Below, one piece after another: positions 54,734-63,953 of a stretch of DNA of 64,000 nt. The DNA comes from Nitrospiraceae bacterium. GTDB lineage: Bacteria; Nitrospirota; Nitrospiria; Nitrospirales; UBA2166. Every line of letters begins with the position of its first letter. The stretch's first letter is position 1. Below the pieces are notes generated by a model. That model searched no databases and was not told the origin of the DNA. It worked only from the letters and a program-made list of their open reading frames with translations. Where the stretch lies: NCBI GenBank assembly GCA_002726235.1, contig PBSN01000008.1, positions 1 through 64,000 on the forward strand, given 5' to 3'. The translations under genes and the position numbers were made by a program.

Positions 54734-56101
54734 ATGTTCGGAAAAACACGGCACATACATTTTGTTGGAATAGGTGGATCTGGAATGAGCGGTATTGCGG
54801 AGGTCTTGATTGATTTAGGCTACGTGGTGACCGGTTCTGATGTTCGTGAATCGGTTACCACGAAGCATCTCCGTAATGTAGGCGCGACGGTGATGATTGG
54901 TCATGATGAGAAGAATATTGCGGGAGCCCAGGTGCTTGTTGCGTCGACCGCAGTGTCAGCGTTCAACCCTGAAGTTCGTGCTGCCGAAGGCAATAGGATC
55001 CCCGTTATTCCACGGGCGGAAATGCTGGCAGAGTTGATGCGTCTCAAGCAAGGCGTTGCGATTGCTGGTGCGCATGGGAAGACTACCACGACATCAATGA
55101 TTGCAGCGATTCTTTCTGATTCTCATCTTGATCCTACGATCGTCATTGGGGGTAGAGTTAATGCATTTGGTGGAGGTTCGCGGTCTGGTCAAGGCTCATT
55201 ACTGATTGCCGAAGCTGATGAAAGCGATGGAACATTTCTGAAGCTCTCCCCTTCAATCGTTGTGGTAACCAATATCGATCGGGAACATTTGGATTACTAT
55301 AAGAGTCTCGACAAGATTCTTGAATCTTTTTCACGGTTTGTCGAGAAGGTGCCCTTTTATGGCCTGGTCGTCTTGTGCGCGGACGACCCACTCCTTCGGT
55401 CACTGATCCCATCCTTGCACAAGCGCTGTGTCACCTATGGGATACAGCAACATGCTGATTTTGTGGCGTCAGAGGTGGAATTGGGGCCATGGAAATCCAC
55501 CTTTACTGTCCATGCTGAGCAACGGTTAGTCGGAAAATTTACAATCCCGCTTCCTGGGAGGCACTATGTCTTAAACGCCCTTGCCGCTATTGTGGTTAGC
55601 TTGGAACTTGATATTCCAGTGGAGCAAATCTCAGATGGCCTTGCAGGTTTTCGAGGAGTAGAACGTCGTTTTCAGTGTGTGGGAGAGAAATCCGGCGTGT
55701 TGGTGCTTGATGACTATGCTCATCATCCTACGGAAATTCGGGCCACCGTTGCTGCTGTGAAGGAAGGCTGGGGGAGGCGATTCATTGTCCTGTTTCAGCC
55801 GCATCGTTTTTCTAGAACTCGTGATCTGATGGATGACTTTGCGGTTTCCTTTGATGGCGTAGATGCGCTGTTTGTCACCGAGATATACCCGGCAGGAGAA
55901 GATCCTATCGATGGCGTAAACGGAACTCGGCTTGTTGAGCAGATTAAGAGAACAAATCTTTCTGCTGTGTCATTTGTTGCAGAATCAGAAGCCATGGTTG
56001 ATCAGGTTCTCCCGATGCTTCGTGAGGGAGATGTTGTCTTGACTATGGGGGCAGGGGATATCTGGAAAGTAGGACAAACCCTCATGGAAAGACTTCCTTG
56101 A
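54734..56101 (+). CDS. murC: UDP-N-acetylmuramate:L-alanine ligase MurC
   Basis: 455-residue Mur ligase adding the first amino acid. FVGIGGSGMSGIAEVL opens the Rossmann domain, GAHGKTTTTSM is the P-loop, EADESDGTFL and DDYAHHPTEI are MurC hallmarks. GTG at 54731 directly precedes the ATG and is an alternative start; TTGGATGG lies just upstream. It overlaps murB. Confidence 0.96.
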   Translation: MFGKTRHIHFVGIGGSGMSGIAEVLIDLGYVVTGSDVRESVTTKHLRNVGATVMIGHDEKNIAGAQVLVASTAVSAFNPEVRAAEGNRIPVIPRAEMLAELMRLKQGVAIAGAHGKTTTTSMIAAILSDSHLDPTIVIGGRVNAFGGGSRSGQGSLLIAEADESDGTFLKLSPSIVVVTNIDREHLDYYKSLDKILESFSRFVEKVPFYGLVVLCADDPLLRSLIPSLHKRCVTYGIQQHADFVASEVELGPWKSTFTVHAEQRLVGKFTIPLPGRHYVLNALAAIVVSLELDIPVEQISDGLAGFRGVERRFQCVGEKSGVLVLDDYAHHPTEIRATVAAVKEGWGRRFIVLFQPHRFSRTRDLMDDFAVSFDGVDALFVTEIYPAGEDPIDGVNGTRLVEQIKRTNLSAVSFVAESEAMVDQVLPMLREGDVVLTMGAGDIWKVGQTLMERLP

Positions 56102-57000
56102 TGCTCGCAGCGTCCATGGCTTCAGCGCTTAATACTCTTCAGGGAGAAGTTCGTGTCAACGAGCCAATGTGGCGTCATGTCTCGTTTCGTATTGGTGGGA
56201 ATGCAGATGCTCTGGTCATTCCGCACAATATAGAGGATTTGCAAGGTCTTGTCGTGCAGACTAGAAGGGCGAAGATTCCAATGACTGTCATCGGCGGAAC
56301 AAACCTTCTTGTCCGCGATGATGGCATCGAAGGCATTGTCGTCTCTTTGCATCAATTTCAGGAGATCCAGTATGAAGGGGGATCTCGTCTCTACGTTGGA
56401 GGTGGCGTGCGAATGCCGCATCTGCTTAATGTCGCGACGAAACACGGACATGGGGGATTTGAATTTGCGGCAGGAATTCCAGGAACGGTTGCTGGTTCTC
56501 TAGTGATGAATGCTGGAACAGCGCGAGGTGAAATGAAAGATGTTCTTCAGGCAATTCATTTACTTGATGCGGAAGGCCAGCTTCATGTGATTCAAGCTGA
56601 GGCACTGGAGTTTGGATATCGACGCTCTTCTTTTCCTCCTGGTATCGTGGTTGGAGCGTGGCTCAACGTCATACCGAGTTCGGTGAAGCAGCTTGCTCTG
56701 AGTATTAAGTCTGCATTACGTAAGCGGAAGCAAACTCAACCTCTCACACTTCCAAGTGCGGGATGTGTGTTCCGGAACCCACAAGGGGACTCTGCCGGGC
56801 GGCTTATCGAACACGCGGGTTTCAAGGGATGTCGTGTGGGGGATGCAGCTATCTCGACTGTACACGCAAATTTTGCGGTTAATGTTGGGTGTGCGATGGC
56901 ACGAGATGTGATTGCTCTGGTCGATCAGGTACGCACTGGTGTTAAGGAAAAGACGGGAACATTGCTTGACCTTGAATTAACTATTGTGGGCCGTGAATAA
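56101..57000 (+). CDS. murB: UDP-N-acetylenolpyruvoylglucosamine reductase MurB
   Basis: 299-residue FAD enzyme reducing the MurA product to UDP-MurNAc. The FAD-binding core has VIGGTNLLVRDDG and GFEFAAGIPGTVAGSLVMNAG. The proton-donor position, usually serine in SAGSVFKNP, is cysteine here (PSAGCVFRNP); some other bacteria have this and are active. It is of the short type II class without the E. coli Tyr loop. The start is ATG at 56101, or TTG at 56098, in overlap with murC. Confidence 0.95.
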   Translation: MLAASMASALNTLQGEVRVNEPMWRHVSFRIGGNADALVIPHNIEDLQGLVVQTRRAKIPMTVIGGTNLLVRDDGIEGIVVSLHQFQEIQYEGGSRLYVGGGVRMPHLLNVATKHGHGGFEFAAGIPGTVAGSLVMNAGTARGEMKDVLQAIHLLDAEGQLHVIQAEALEFGYRRSSFPPGIVVGAWLNVIPSSVKQLALSIKSALRKRKQTQPLTLPSAGCVFRNPQGDSAGRLIEHAGFKGCRVGDAAISTVHANFAVNVGCAMARDVIALVDQVRTGVKEKTGTLLDLELTIVGRE

Positions 57001-57011
57001 CCATAGTCACG

Positions 57012-57935
57012 ATGGAAGGAAAACACATTGGGGTATTGATGGGTGGACGGTCGGCGGAACGTGATATTTCCCTGAAGAGTGGAAAGGCCATTGCTGATTC
57101 ACTGATGCGGCAGGGATATCGGGTCACGTGTATCGATGCGAGTCCTAATGTTGGAGAAGAATTGCAGTGCAATCATATTGACGTGGCCTTTTTGGCTCTT
57201 CATGGTCCAGGCGGGGAGGACGGTGCAATTCAGGGGTTCTTGGAAGTGCTTGACCTCCCATATACTGGGTCAGGGATTGCGGCGAGTGCGGTGGGGATGA
57301 ATAAAGTCTTGACCAAGTTGATATTAAAAGCATCGAGCTTACCGACTCCGCCGAGTGTGCTTCTCACTGCGAGTGCTCTTTCATCCATGATGCGGAATAA
57401 AATATCACTCCCGTTTTCATTTCCGGCCGTAGTAAAGCCGGTTGCTCAGGGTTCATCGATTGGAGTGAGTGTCATGCACGGTGCGGGCGACGTCCAGGTT
57501 GCATATGAAACCGCTATGCAGTTTGGTCATCAGGTTCTGGTTGAACAATTCATTGACGGTGCAGAATTTACGGTTGGGATTATCGGTGAAACACCACTAC
57601 CGGTATTAGAAATTCTCTTGGCAAAAACGCTTTTCGATTTTGACACGAAATATGAAGTGAGCGCTACACCTCATGCTGTGCGCGCAACACTTTCTCCAAC
57701 TCGCACACATGAGATGCAGCAACTGGCACTTCAAGTACACCAAGACATTGGGTGTCGTGGTGTTTCGCGTGTAGATATTCGGGTTGATGACGCAGGCAAC
57801 CCCTTTGTTCTTGAAATCAATACGATTCCAGGGATGACCAATGAAAGCTTACTCCCATTAGCTGCGCGTGAAGCGGATATCCAATATGACTGTTTGGTCA
57901 AGAAAATGTTGTCTGCAACTGTGGGAGAACAATGA
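57012..57935 (+). CDS. ddl: D-alanine:D-alanine ligase
   Basis: 307-residue ATP-grasp ligase supplying D-Ala-D-Ala to MurF. GGRSAERDISL and LHGPGGEDGAIQGFLE are in the N-domain, VKPVAQGSSIGV binds ATP, and RVDIRVDDAGNPFVLEINTIPGMT carries the metal ligands. The SS in AQGSSIG and the YEVSATPHAV loop fit a Ddl forming D-Ala-D-Ala; D-lactate specificity is not suggested. It overlaps ftsQ by 4 bp. Confidence 0.96.
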   Translation: MEGKHIGVLMGGRSAERDISLKSGKAIADSLMRQGYRVTCIDASPNVGEELQCNHIDVAFLALHGPGGEDGAIQGFLEVLDLPYTGSGIAASAVGMNKVLTKLILKASSLPTPPSVLLTASALSSMMRNKISLPFSFPAVVKPVAQGSSIGVSVMHGAGDVQVAYETAMQFGHQVLVEQFIDGAEFTVGIIGETPLPVLEILLAKTLFDFDTKYEVSATPHAVRATLSPTRTHEMQQLALQVHQDIGCRGVSRVDIRVDDAGNPFVLEINTIPGMTNESLLPLAAREADIQYDCLVKKMLSATVGEQ

Positions 57936-58519
57936 ACGTTCGGATATGGAGTGAACAAAAATATCAAGAGCTGGGACGTCGTCCACGTGTCTTGATTGTG
58001 TTCATGGGTATGCTTTTGGTTATTCTCGGTACGACATATATTGGCTTGTTGCCGGGATGGTCGGCTGGGATAGACCGCGTGAGTATTTCGCAACCGTCGG
58101 TGTTGGTTGAGGCATCATATGCTTGGTTTTTGGTTGATGCGCATGGCATTGTCCGTGGGGCAATCGATCGCGATAGGCCTCAAATGCTGCCGAAGATTTC
58201 TGGGATCGACTCACGTGCATTGTTACGGCAGGAGTTTTCTGCAGTGGACGCAGCCCAAAACGGGTATGAATTGGCCACACTCCTGTTGGATAGTGATGAC
58301 CGTCAACTGCATGGGCGAGACCTACGGATTGACTTTTCTGATCCTCAAAATATTGTCGCGACGTTTCATGGCACGACGATTCATTTTGGAAGCAACGGCT
58401 TCCGGGAGAAATGGGACAGGGTCAGGCGCGTTCGTGGTGCGCGAACAGGTAGCCTTTCAGCAGGGCATGAATTGGACTTGCGTTTTCCAAACACTGTGAT
58501 TGTGCGTAAACCTCAATGA
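57932..58519 (+). CDS. ftsQ: short FtsQ/DivIB-like cell division protein, POTRA domain apparently missing
   Basis: 195 residues, shorter than the usual 240-290. A cytoplasmic N-terminus with RRPR is followed by one transmembrane helix at about 20-40. Only some 15 residues later the sequence enters what corresponds to the start of the FtsQ beta domain (AYAWFLVDAHGIV, then PKISGID; later LDLRFPNTVIVRK). The roughly 70-residue POTRA domain that normally sits between is not visible. Position between ddl and ftsA, ATGA overlaps with both, and the C-terminal match support FtsQ. FtsQ links FtsB/FtsL to the divisome. Confidence 0.8.
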   Translation: MNVRIWSEQKYQELGRRPRVLIVFMGMLLVILGTTYIGLLPGWSAGIDRVSISQPSVLVEASYAWFLVDAHGIVRGAIDRDRPQMLPKISGIDSRALLRQEFSAVDAAQNGYELATLLLDSDDRQLHGRDLRIDFSDPQNIVATFHGTTIHFGSNGFREKWDRVRRVRGARTGSLSAGHELDLRFPNTVIVRKPQ

Positions 58520-59772
58520 GAACAGGTGCTGGAAAAAAAGGCCGAATGACCAACATCATCGTCGGCCTTGATATTGGGACGACGAAAATCTGCTGCATTG
58601 TTGCGGCAGTAACTGATGAAGGCACTCTTGATGTTATCGGACATGGGGTGAGTGCGTCTCGGGGTTTGCGAAAAGGCGCTGTGGTCAATATCGAAGATAC
58701 TGTCGAGTCCATAAAGAAGGCGGTAAAAGAAGCTGAGCTAATGTCTGATGTACGGATAAGTTCAGTGTATGTGGGGATTGCTGGAAGCCATATCGTTGGT
58801 TTCAACTCCCTTGGGTATATTACTATCCGAAATGAAGATGAGGGCGTTACTCAAGCTGATAAGACTCGTGTACACGCGAAAGCGAAACCACCAAAAGAAA
58901 CATTTTCAAAAGATCGCGAAGAGCTCCATACTATTCCCCAGAGGTATATTGTGGATGATCAGGATGGCATCAAGGATCCGTTAAATATCTGTGGGGAAAG
59001 ACTCGAAGTTGATGTCTATATCATCACTGGAGCCAAGATGGCGGTGAAGAATATCAAACGGAGCGTTCACCGCGCGGGGTTGAGTGTCTCCCGTGTCATT
59101 CTTCAACCGCTTGCGTCAAGTAAGGCTGTCTTAACCTCCGAGGAAATGGACGTGGGTGTTGCGATGGTCGATTTGGGAGGTGGGACAGCAGATCTTGCGA
59201 TTTATTCAGAGGGGAGCCTTGTGCACACTGCTGTACTGGCAATTGGAGGCAACCACTTTACACATGATGTTGCTGTTGGGCTACGACTTTCGCATATTGA
59301 GGCTGAAAACGTAAAGGTTCAGCATGGATCTGTCTCAAGTGAGTCGATTGAGGATGATGAAATGTTTGAGGCACGTGGTATGGGTGGTCGTCCTCCACAG
59401 CCGCGACTGCGGAAAGAGCTGTCCGGAATCTTGGAACTGCGTGCCGAGGAATTGTTCGAGCTCGTGGGAGAAGAGATCAAAAAATCCGGCCATGAGGAGA
59501 AAGTGGTTGCCGGACTTGTTTTAGCGGGAGGAGCGGCTTTGCTCGACGGAATTGAGAGTGTTGCTGAACGTGTTCTTGCTCTTCCTGTTCGTGTCGGGTC
59601 CCCACGCGAGCTTAGTGGACTACGCAGTATTGCCAAAAGCCCTGTTTACGCAACAGCGGTTGGGTTGATTCTGGAAGCATGGCAATCCTCGGACGGAGAA
59701 GACACTAGCTTAGAGGGAATATGGCAGAAACCACGTAGTGTGGTTCAGAGAATCAAGGAATGGTTTTTTTGA
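58516..59772 (+). CDS. ftsA: cell division protein FtsA
   Basis: 418-residue actin-like ATPase that tethers FtsZ to the membrane. VGLDIGTTKICCIV is the phosphate-1 motif, the 1C domain spans about 95-170, MVDLGGGTADLAIY is phosphate-2 and VLAGGAALLDGI the adenosine motif. The C-terminal RSVVQRIKEWFF is the amphipathic membrane-targeting helix. The ATG at 58516 overlaps the ftsQ stop; the first 11 residues precede the conserved MTNIIVGLDIG, so ATG at 58546 is an alternative. Confidence 0.96.
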   Translation: MRTGAGKKGRMTNIIVGLDIGTTKICCIVAAVTDEGTLDVIGHGVSASRGLRKGAVVNIEDTVESIKKAVKEAELMSDVRISSVYVGIAGSHIVGFNSLGYITIRNEDEGVTQADKTRVHAKAKPPKETFSKDREELHTIPQRYIVDDQDGIKDPLNICGERLEVDVYIITGAKMAVKNIKRSVHRAGLSVSRVILQPLASSKAVLTSEEMDVGVAMVDLGGGTADLAIYSEGSLVHTAVLAIGGNHFTHDVAVGLRLSHIEAENVKVQHGSVSSESIEDDEMFEARGMGGRPPQPRLRKELSGILELRAEELFELVGEEIKKSGHEEKVVAGLVLAGGAALLDGIESVAERVLALPVRVGSPRELSGLRSIAKSPVYATAVGLILEAWQSSDGEDTSLEGIWQKPRSVVQRIKEWFF

Positions 59773-59816
59773 GATCGCAATGATCTGTGTAAGGCTGCAA
59801 CAATAGGGAGGCTACT

Positions 59817-60980
59817 ATGTCGAAAAATCATGAAGGATTCTTATTCAAGGAACCAGATGCGACATCGGCGAAATTAAAGGTGATTGGGGTTGGAGGCGGT
59901 GGCTGCAACGCCGTGAATTCAATGGTGGCGGATGGATTGACAGGCGTCGATTTTATCGCAGCCAATACCGATCTTCAGGCTCTTGAGAAGTCCTTGGCCC
60001 CTTCAAAAATCCAACTCGGGAAGGAGCGTACCAAAGGTCTTGGGGCTGGTGCTGATCCGGATATTGGAGCTGAGTCGGCACTGGAGCAGTCCGAGGAGAT
60101 TCGTCAAGTACTTGATGGAGCCGATATGGTCTTTGTCACTGCTGGGATGGGTGGAGGCACAGGGACTGGTGCAGCTCCCGTGATCTCGAGTCTGGCTAGA
60201 GATCTAGGAGCCTTGACGGTCGCGGTGGTGACAAAACCGTTTCCGTTCGAAGGTGGGAAACGGATGTGCAGGGCAGAAGAAGGCGTTGCTCAGTTGAAAA
60301 GAAATACTGATACACTGTTAGCCATTCCGAACCAACGGCTCTTGAAAATCATTGAGACAGGCACCCCGCTGACCGAGGCGTTTATCCAATCTAATACGGT
60401 GCTCCGTCATGCAATAGCGGGAATTGCTGACGTGATTACGACGCCCGGCCTCGTGAATGTTGACTTTGCTGATGTGCGTGCGGTTATGAACCATATGGGG
60501 CGAGCTGTGCTGGGAATGGGAAGAGCACGTGGGGAGGAGCGTGCAGTCATGGCGGCTCGGGATGCTATCTCTAGTCCCTTGCTTGAAGATGGAGGAATTG
60601 CAGGGGCTCGTGCGCTCTTGTTTAATATTACAGGGGGTGCTGATCTCTCTCTTCATGAGGTAAGCGCAGCTGCTGAGGTTATTCATGAGGAAGCGGATAA
60701 GGATGCGAATATTATTTTCGGGGCTGTGGTAAACCCTGATTTCTCAGACGAAGTCGTGATCACAGTGATTGCGACTGGATTTGATCGTGAACTAGCGTTG
60801 GCGCAACCAGTGTCGAAGAATGTTTCTGCCTCGTCAACCAATGGTGCTGGGCGTGAACCTTGCCTGACAAGTGTTGGAAAAGGAGTAGTAAGTCCTGGAC
60901 GAAATGTTCAACGCAAACTTCCTCTCATGGATGCCTATGAGACACCTACGTTTCTTAGGCAGGGGAAACATACATCGTAG
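59817..60980 (+). CDS. ftsZ: cell division protein FtsZ
   Basis: 387-residue tubulin-like GTPase forming the Z ring. The tubulin signature [12 protein letters not shown] is at 110-121, the T7 synergy-loop region has [11 protein letters not shown], and the C-terminal conserved peptide ends [16 protein letters not shown], the binding site for FtsA and ZipA-type partners. The linker (about 320-370) is short. AGGGAGG lies 6 nt before the ATG. A 44-bp gap separates it from ftsA. Confidence 0.97.
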   Translation: MSKNHEGFLFKEPDATSAKLKVIGVGGGGCNAVNSMVADGLTGVDFIAANTDLQALEKSLAPSKIQLGKERTKGLGAGADPDIGAESALEQSEEIRQVLDGADMVFVTAGMGGGTGTGAAPVISSLARDLGALTVAVVTKPFPFEGGKRMCRAEEGVAQLKRNTDTLLAIPNQRLLKIIETGTPLTEAFIQSNTVLRHAIAGIADVITTPGLVNVDFADVRAVMNHMGRAVLGMGRARGEERAVMAARDAISSPLLEDGGIAGARALLFNITGGADLSLHEVSAAAEVIHEEADKDANIIFGAVVNPDFSDEVVITVIATGFDRELALAQPVSKNVSASSTNGAGREPCLTSVGKGVVSPGRNVQRKLPLMDAYETPTFLRQGKHTS

Positions 60981-61014
60981 GCTCCATGCGTATTGAGGCT
61001 GTAAAATTTGTGAG

Positions 61015-61767
61015 GTGATATTGGAGGCAAATGAGCGTCGGGAACGGTATATCAGAGACGCCTTGGCACAAACCGTTGATGCGATTGCTGTGGCTGCGGG
61101 AAAGGTTGGACGGGATCCAACTTCAGTGCGTCTTATTGCTGCGACAAAAACTCTTTCCGTTCAACACCTGGTGATGGCCATCAATGCTGGCCTGAGAATA
61201 TTTGGAGAAAATCGAGTACAAGAGGGGTTGGTGAAAATGCATGCACTGACCGCAAGGGATTTGCCGGAACAATTCTTCGCAAATCTCTCATGGCATATGA
61301 TTGGACATCTCCAGAAAAACAAGGTCAAGTCCGTGGTTGGAAATTTTGATCTCATTCATTCCGTTGATAGTCTTGCGCTGGCTCAGGCCATTGATGATCG
61401 TGCACGATCAGTGGAGACATCGCAGCAGATATTGCTCCAAGTCAATGTGTCAGGTGAGTCGAGTAAGTATGGTCTGTCTCCTACTGTCGTCCGGTCAACT
61501 GTTCATGAGATCGCCTCCATGAAGCATGTGCATCTACGTGGACTGATGACCATTCCCCCTTTTGCAGGGACCGAGAAACAGACACGAGCAATATTTCGTC
61601 GACTCCGATCTCTTGCGACGGAAATAGAAAGTGAAGCAATTGATGGTGTGGAATTGACTGAACTGTCCATGGGAATGTCAGACGATTACGAAATAGCGAT
61701 CGAGGAAGGTGCGACGATGGTGAGAATTGGTCGTGGGATTTTCGGAGAGAGAAAGGTAGTGTCTTGA
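61015..61767 (+). CDS. yggS: YggS family PLP-binding homeostasis protein
   Basis: 250-residue single-domain alanine-racemase-fold protein. The PLP lysine is in LIAATKT, with GENRVQE, WHMIGHLQKNK, SVDS and LSMGMSDDYEIAI as family motifs. It controls PLP availability rather than acting as an enzyme in known members. GTG at 61015 begins the frame; a TTG at 61021 with GAGG upstream is equally plausible. The ftsZ-yggS-proC-yggT-divIVA order is common in bacteria. It overlaps proC. Confidence 0.94.
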   Translation: MILEANERRERYIRDALAQTVDAIAVAAGKVGRDPTSVRLIAATKTLSVQHLVMAINAGLRIFGENRVQEGLVKMHALTARDLPEQFFANLSWHMIGHLQKNKVKSVVGNFDLIHSVDSLALAQAIDDRARSVETSQQILLQVNVSGESSKYGLSPTVVRSTVHEIASMKHVHLRGLMTIPPFAGTEKQTRAIFRRLRSLATEIESEAIDGVELTELSMGMSDDYEIAIEEGATMVRIGRGIFGERKVVS

Positions 61768-62588
61768 GCAAGGTATCCGCAAAGAAAAATATTGCGATTA
61801 TTGGTTGTGGGGCGATGGGAGAGGCGCTGATCGCTGGCATTGTCGCTGCTGGAAACGTTGAGCTAGATTCAATATTTGCTTCGGATACCTTGGTGGAGCG
61901 AGTCGAGGTGATTGGTAGGCAGTATGGGGTTCGGATCGGTACAGACAACATTAAAGCTGCAGCCTTTGCCGATGTTGTGGTGCTTGCCGTCAAGCCTGGC
62001 CTCATTAATAATGTGCTTGCTCAGATTCGGGAAACTCTCACTGAGAACACGCTTGTGATCTCAGTGGCCGCTGGTGTTACCATTGGCCAACTTCTGAATG
62101 GATTACCGACAGGTGCTAAAATTGTCCGAGTCATGCCCAACATGCCTGCGCTTGTACGAGAAGGTATGTCTGTACTTGTTGGCGGCCCTGGTGTCCATGA
62201 TCGTGACCTTGATATTGCGCAAGGAATATTTCGTGCTGTCGGTAAAACCCTTGTTGTCGAGGAGCACATGATTGATGCGGTGACAGGTGTGAGTGGAAGT
62301 GGTCCGGCATATGTACTGCTTTTGATTGAGGCGCTTGCAGATGGTGGTGTGAGAATGGGGTTGCCGCGTGACATTGCCATCACTCTTGCAACCCAGACCG
62401 TGAGAGGAACTGCGCATTTACAGCATCAGACGGGAGAACATCCAGCTCGCCTCAAGGATCGTATTACCTCCCCTGGTGGTACTACCAGCGCCGCTGTACA
62501 TGTGCTCGAAAAGGGAGGCTTTCGTGGATTGGTAAGTGCGGCAGTGGAGATGGCGACAAAACGGGCAACGGAGTTACGAAGCGAATGA
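61764..62588 (+). CDS. proC: pyrroline-5-carboxylate reductase
   Basis: 274-residue NAD(P)H-dependent enzyme for the last step of proline synthesis. The dinucleotide-binding IAIIGCGAMGEALIAGI is at the start, VKPGLINNVL and VRVMPNMPA follow, and GSGPAYVLLLIEAL and SPGGTTSAAVHVLEKGGFR make the dimer/catalytic region. TTG start overlaps the yggS stop (TTGA). It overlaps yggT by ATGA. Confidence 0.95.
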   Translation: MSKVSAKKNIAIIGCGAMGEALIAGIVAAGNVELDSIFASDTLVERVEVIGRQYGVRIGTDNIKAAAFADVVVLAVKPGLINNVLAQIRETLTENTLVISVAAGVTIGQLLNGLPTGAKIVRVMPNMPALVREGMSVLVGGPGVHDRDLDIAQGIFRAVGKTLVVEEHMIDAVTGVSGSGPAYVLLLIEALADGGVRMGLPRDIAITLATQTVRGTAHLQHQTGEHPARLKDRITSPGGTTSAAVHVLEKGGFRGLVSAAVEMATKRATELRSE

Positions 62589-62872
62589 CCGTCGCTGAGA
62601 ACATGACAGTGTTGGTGGCACGGTTGCTGGATCTCGCACTCAATGTGTATATGTGGGTCATCATTGTGCGAGCGCTTATTTCTTGGGTGAATCCGGATCC
62701 CTATAACCCAATTGTGCAGTTTCTTCATCGAGTAACTGAACCCGTGCTCGGACCAATCAGGCGGTGGTTATGGGGTTTAATTCCGGCAATGAGATTTGGT
62801 ATGGATCTGTCGCCACTGGTAGTTATTATGATGATCATTTTTCTTCAATCATTGCTTATATCATTCAGATAG
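62585..62872 (+). CDS. yggT: YggT family integral membrane protein
   Basis: 95-residue protein with two transmembrane segments (about 15-35 and 73-93) and the family motif RALISWVNPDPYNPIV, then VTEPVLGPIRR. Members occur beside divIVA and septation genes and affect osmotic stress or division in some bacteria; the biochemical role is unknown. It overlaps proC by 4 bp and precedes divIVA by 12 bp. Confidence 0.92.
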   Translation: MTVAENMTVLVARLLDLALNVYMWVIIVRALISWVNPDPYNPIVQFLHRVTEPVLGPIRRWLWGLIPAMRFGMDLSPLVVIMMIIFLQSLLISFR

Positions 62873-62884
62873 GAGGGGATTATA

Positions 62885-63403
62885 ATGAAACTTACCCCAT
62901 TAGACATTCAGCAGATGAGGTTTTCGACACGTCTTCGCGGATACGATCGAGATGAGGTCGATCACTTTTTGGAAGTTGTGACGAGTGCATATGAAGAGAT
63001 ACTCAAGGGTCATCAAGCTCTTCAAGATCAGGTTTCTGGTGTGGAGCAGCAGTTGTCGGAGTGGCATCGAAAGGAAGAGACGATCAGTCAAGCCGTCCTT
63101 GCAACCCAAGATGTTGTTAATGATCTGAAGCAGAACGCGTGTCGAGAGGCTGAGATTATTGTCCAAGAGGCGGAATTGCGTGCCGAGACACTAGTTCGTG
63201 ATGCTCAGGCTCAGGTTGTTAGGATGGAGGGAGAGCTAGTTTCTCTTCGAAAACAGCGCTTGATTGCGATCGAGAAAATTCGAGGAGTCATGCAAATGTT
63301 CAAAATTGTTCTCGATACGGAAGATGAGGAAGGGGTAGCAGGCCATATAGAAAATGGTACGCAGCGTGAATTACAAAGTGCCTCGCATTTTCACGCGGGA
63401 TAA
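62885..63403 (+). CDS. DivIVA-domain protein
   Basis: 172-residue coiled-coil protein. The first 35 residues (LTPLDIQQMRFSTRLRGYDR, then DEVDHFLE) are the DivIVA membrane-binding N-domain; residues 35-145 are a long coiled coil with heptad-like spacing. In Gram-positives DivIVA marks poles and septa; in Gram-negatives such proteins are less studied. The C-terminal 25 residues are polar. AGGAGG precedes the ATG. It is the last gene before a 259-bp gap. Confidence 0.92.
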   Translation: MKLTPLDIQQMRFSTRLRGYDRDEVDHFLEVVTSAYEEILKGHQALQDQVSGVEQQLSEWHRKEETISQAVLATQDVVNDLKQNACREAEIIVQEAELRAETLVRDAQAQVVRMEGELVSLRKQRLIAIEKIRGVMQMFKIVLDTEDEEGVAGHIENGTQRELQSASHFHAG

Positions 63404-63662
63404 GAACCCGCTACGATATAACATGAACAAATTGGCGAGATGATTGTGGAGTAAACGAAGGAGCAAAAAGAACGTATACCGGGAATATGTAAGCGATGAG
63501 CAACGCAGGCGTAGAAAAAGGTTTGGCCATTTGAGGAGGCCTTTGGCGAGTGACGTTGTTGTGCCTCGATCTCATAGTTTTTGCTATGGACTTTCGTTGT
63601 ACCCTGCCGTAGTCTCAAACCTGGCCTCCCAATTTGTCCATGCTATTGCGTGACGAGTCCTA

Positions 63663-63953
63663 ATGGGAAGGCCCTTGGTTGCAACGTCACAGAACTCTAC
63701 CATTGTGACGGTCCGTGTCCTCCCTCGGTCGTCTCATGACAAAATCTGTGGAGTCGTTGATGGAATTATTCGGTTGCGCGTGTCGGCCCCGCCTGTAGAT
63801 GGGAAAGCCAATGCACGCTGTATCACTCTGCTTTCCAAGGAACTTGGAATTCCTGTCTCTGCCGTTCAGATTATGCGTGGGGAACGTTCTCGTGTGAAAC
63901 TTCTTCGTATCCAAGGGATGAGTGAGCACGAAATTTTTACGAAACTTGAGTAA
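63663..63953 (+). CDS. DUF167 family protein (YggU-like)
   Basis: 96-residue small alpha/beta protein. VRVLPRSSHDKICGV, LRVSAPPVDGKAN and RSRVKLLRIQG are the conserved blocks of DUF167/YggU. Function unknown. The frame starts at ATG 63663; the preceding GACGAG is a weak ribosome site, and the conserved part begins near residue 12. In many genomes it follows yggT directly; here divIVA and a 259-bp gap come between. Confidence 0.9.
   Translation: MGRPLVATSQNSTIVTVRVLPRSSHDKICGVVDGIIRLRVSAPPVDGKANARCITLLSKELGIPVSAVQIMRGERSRVKLLRIQGMSEHEIFTKLE

Noticed and set aside
63404-63662. Gap between divIVA and the DUF167 gene with a 69-codon plus frame and a 75-codon minus frame
   Set aside because: Both are rich in rare-looking basic runs, lack good starts, and match nothing I know. 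A GCGGG/CCCGC hairpin at about 63397-63413 has no T-run.
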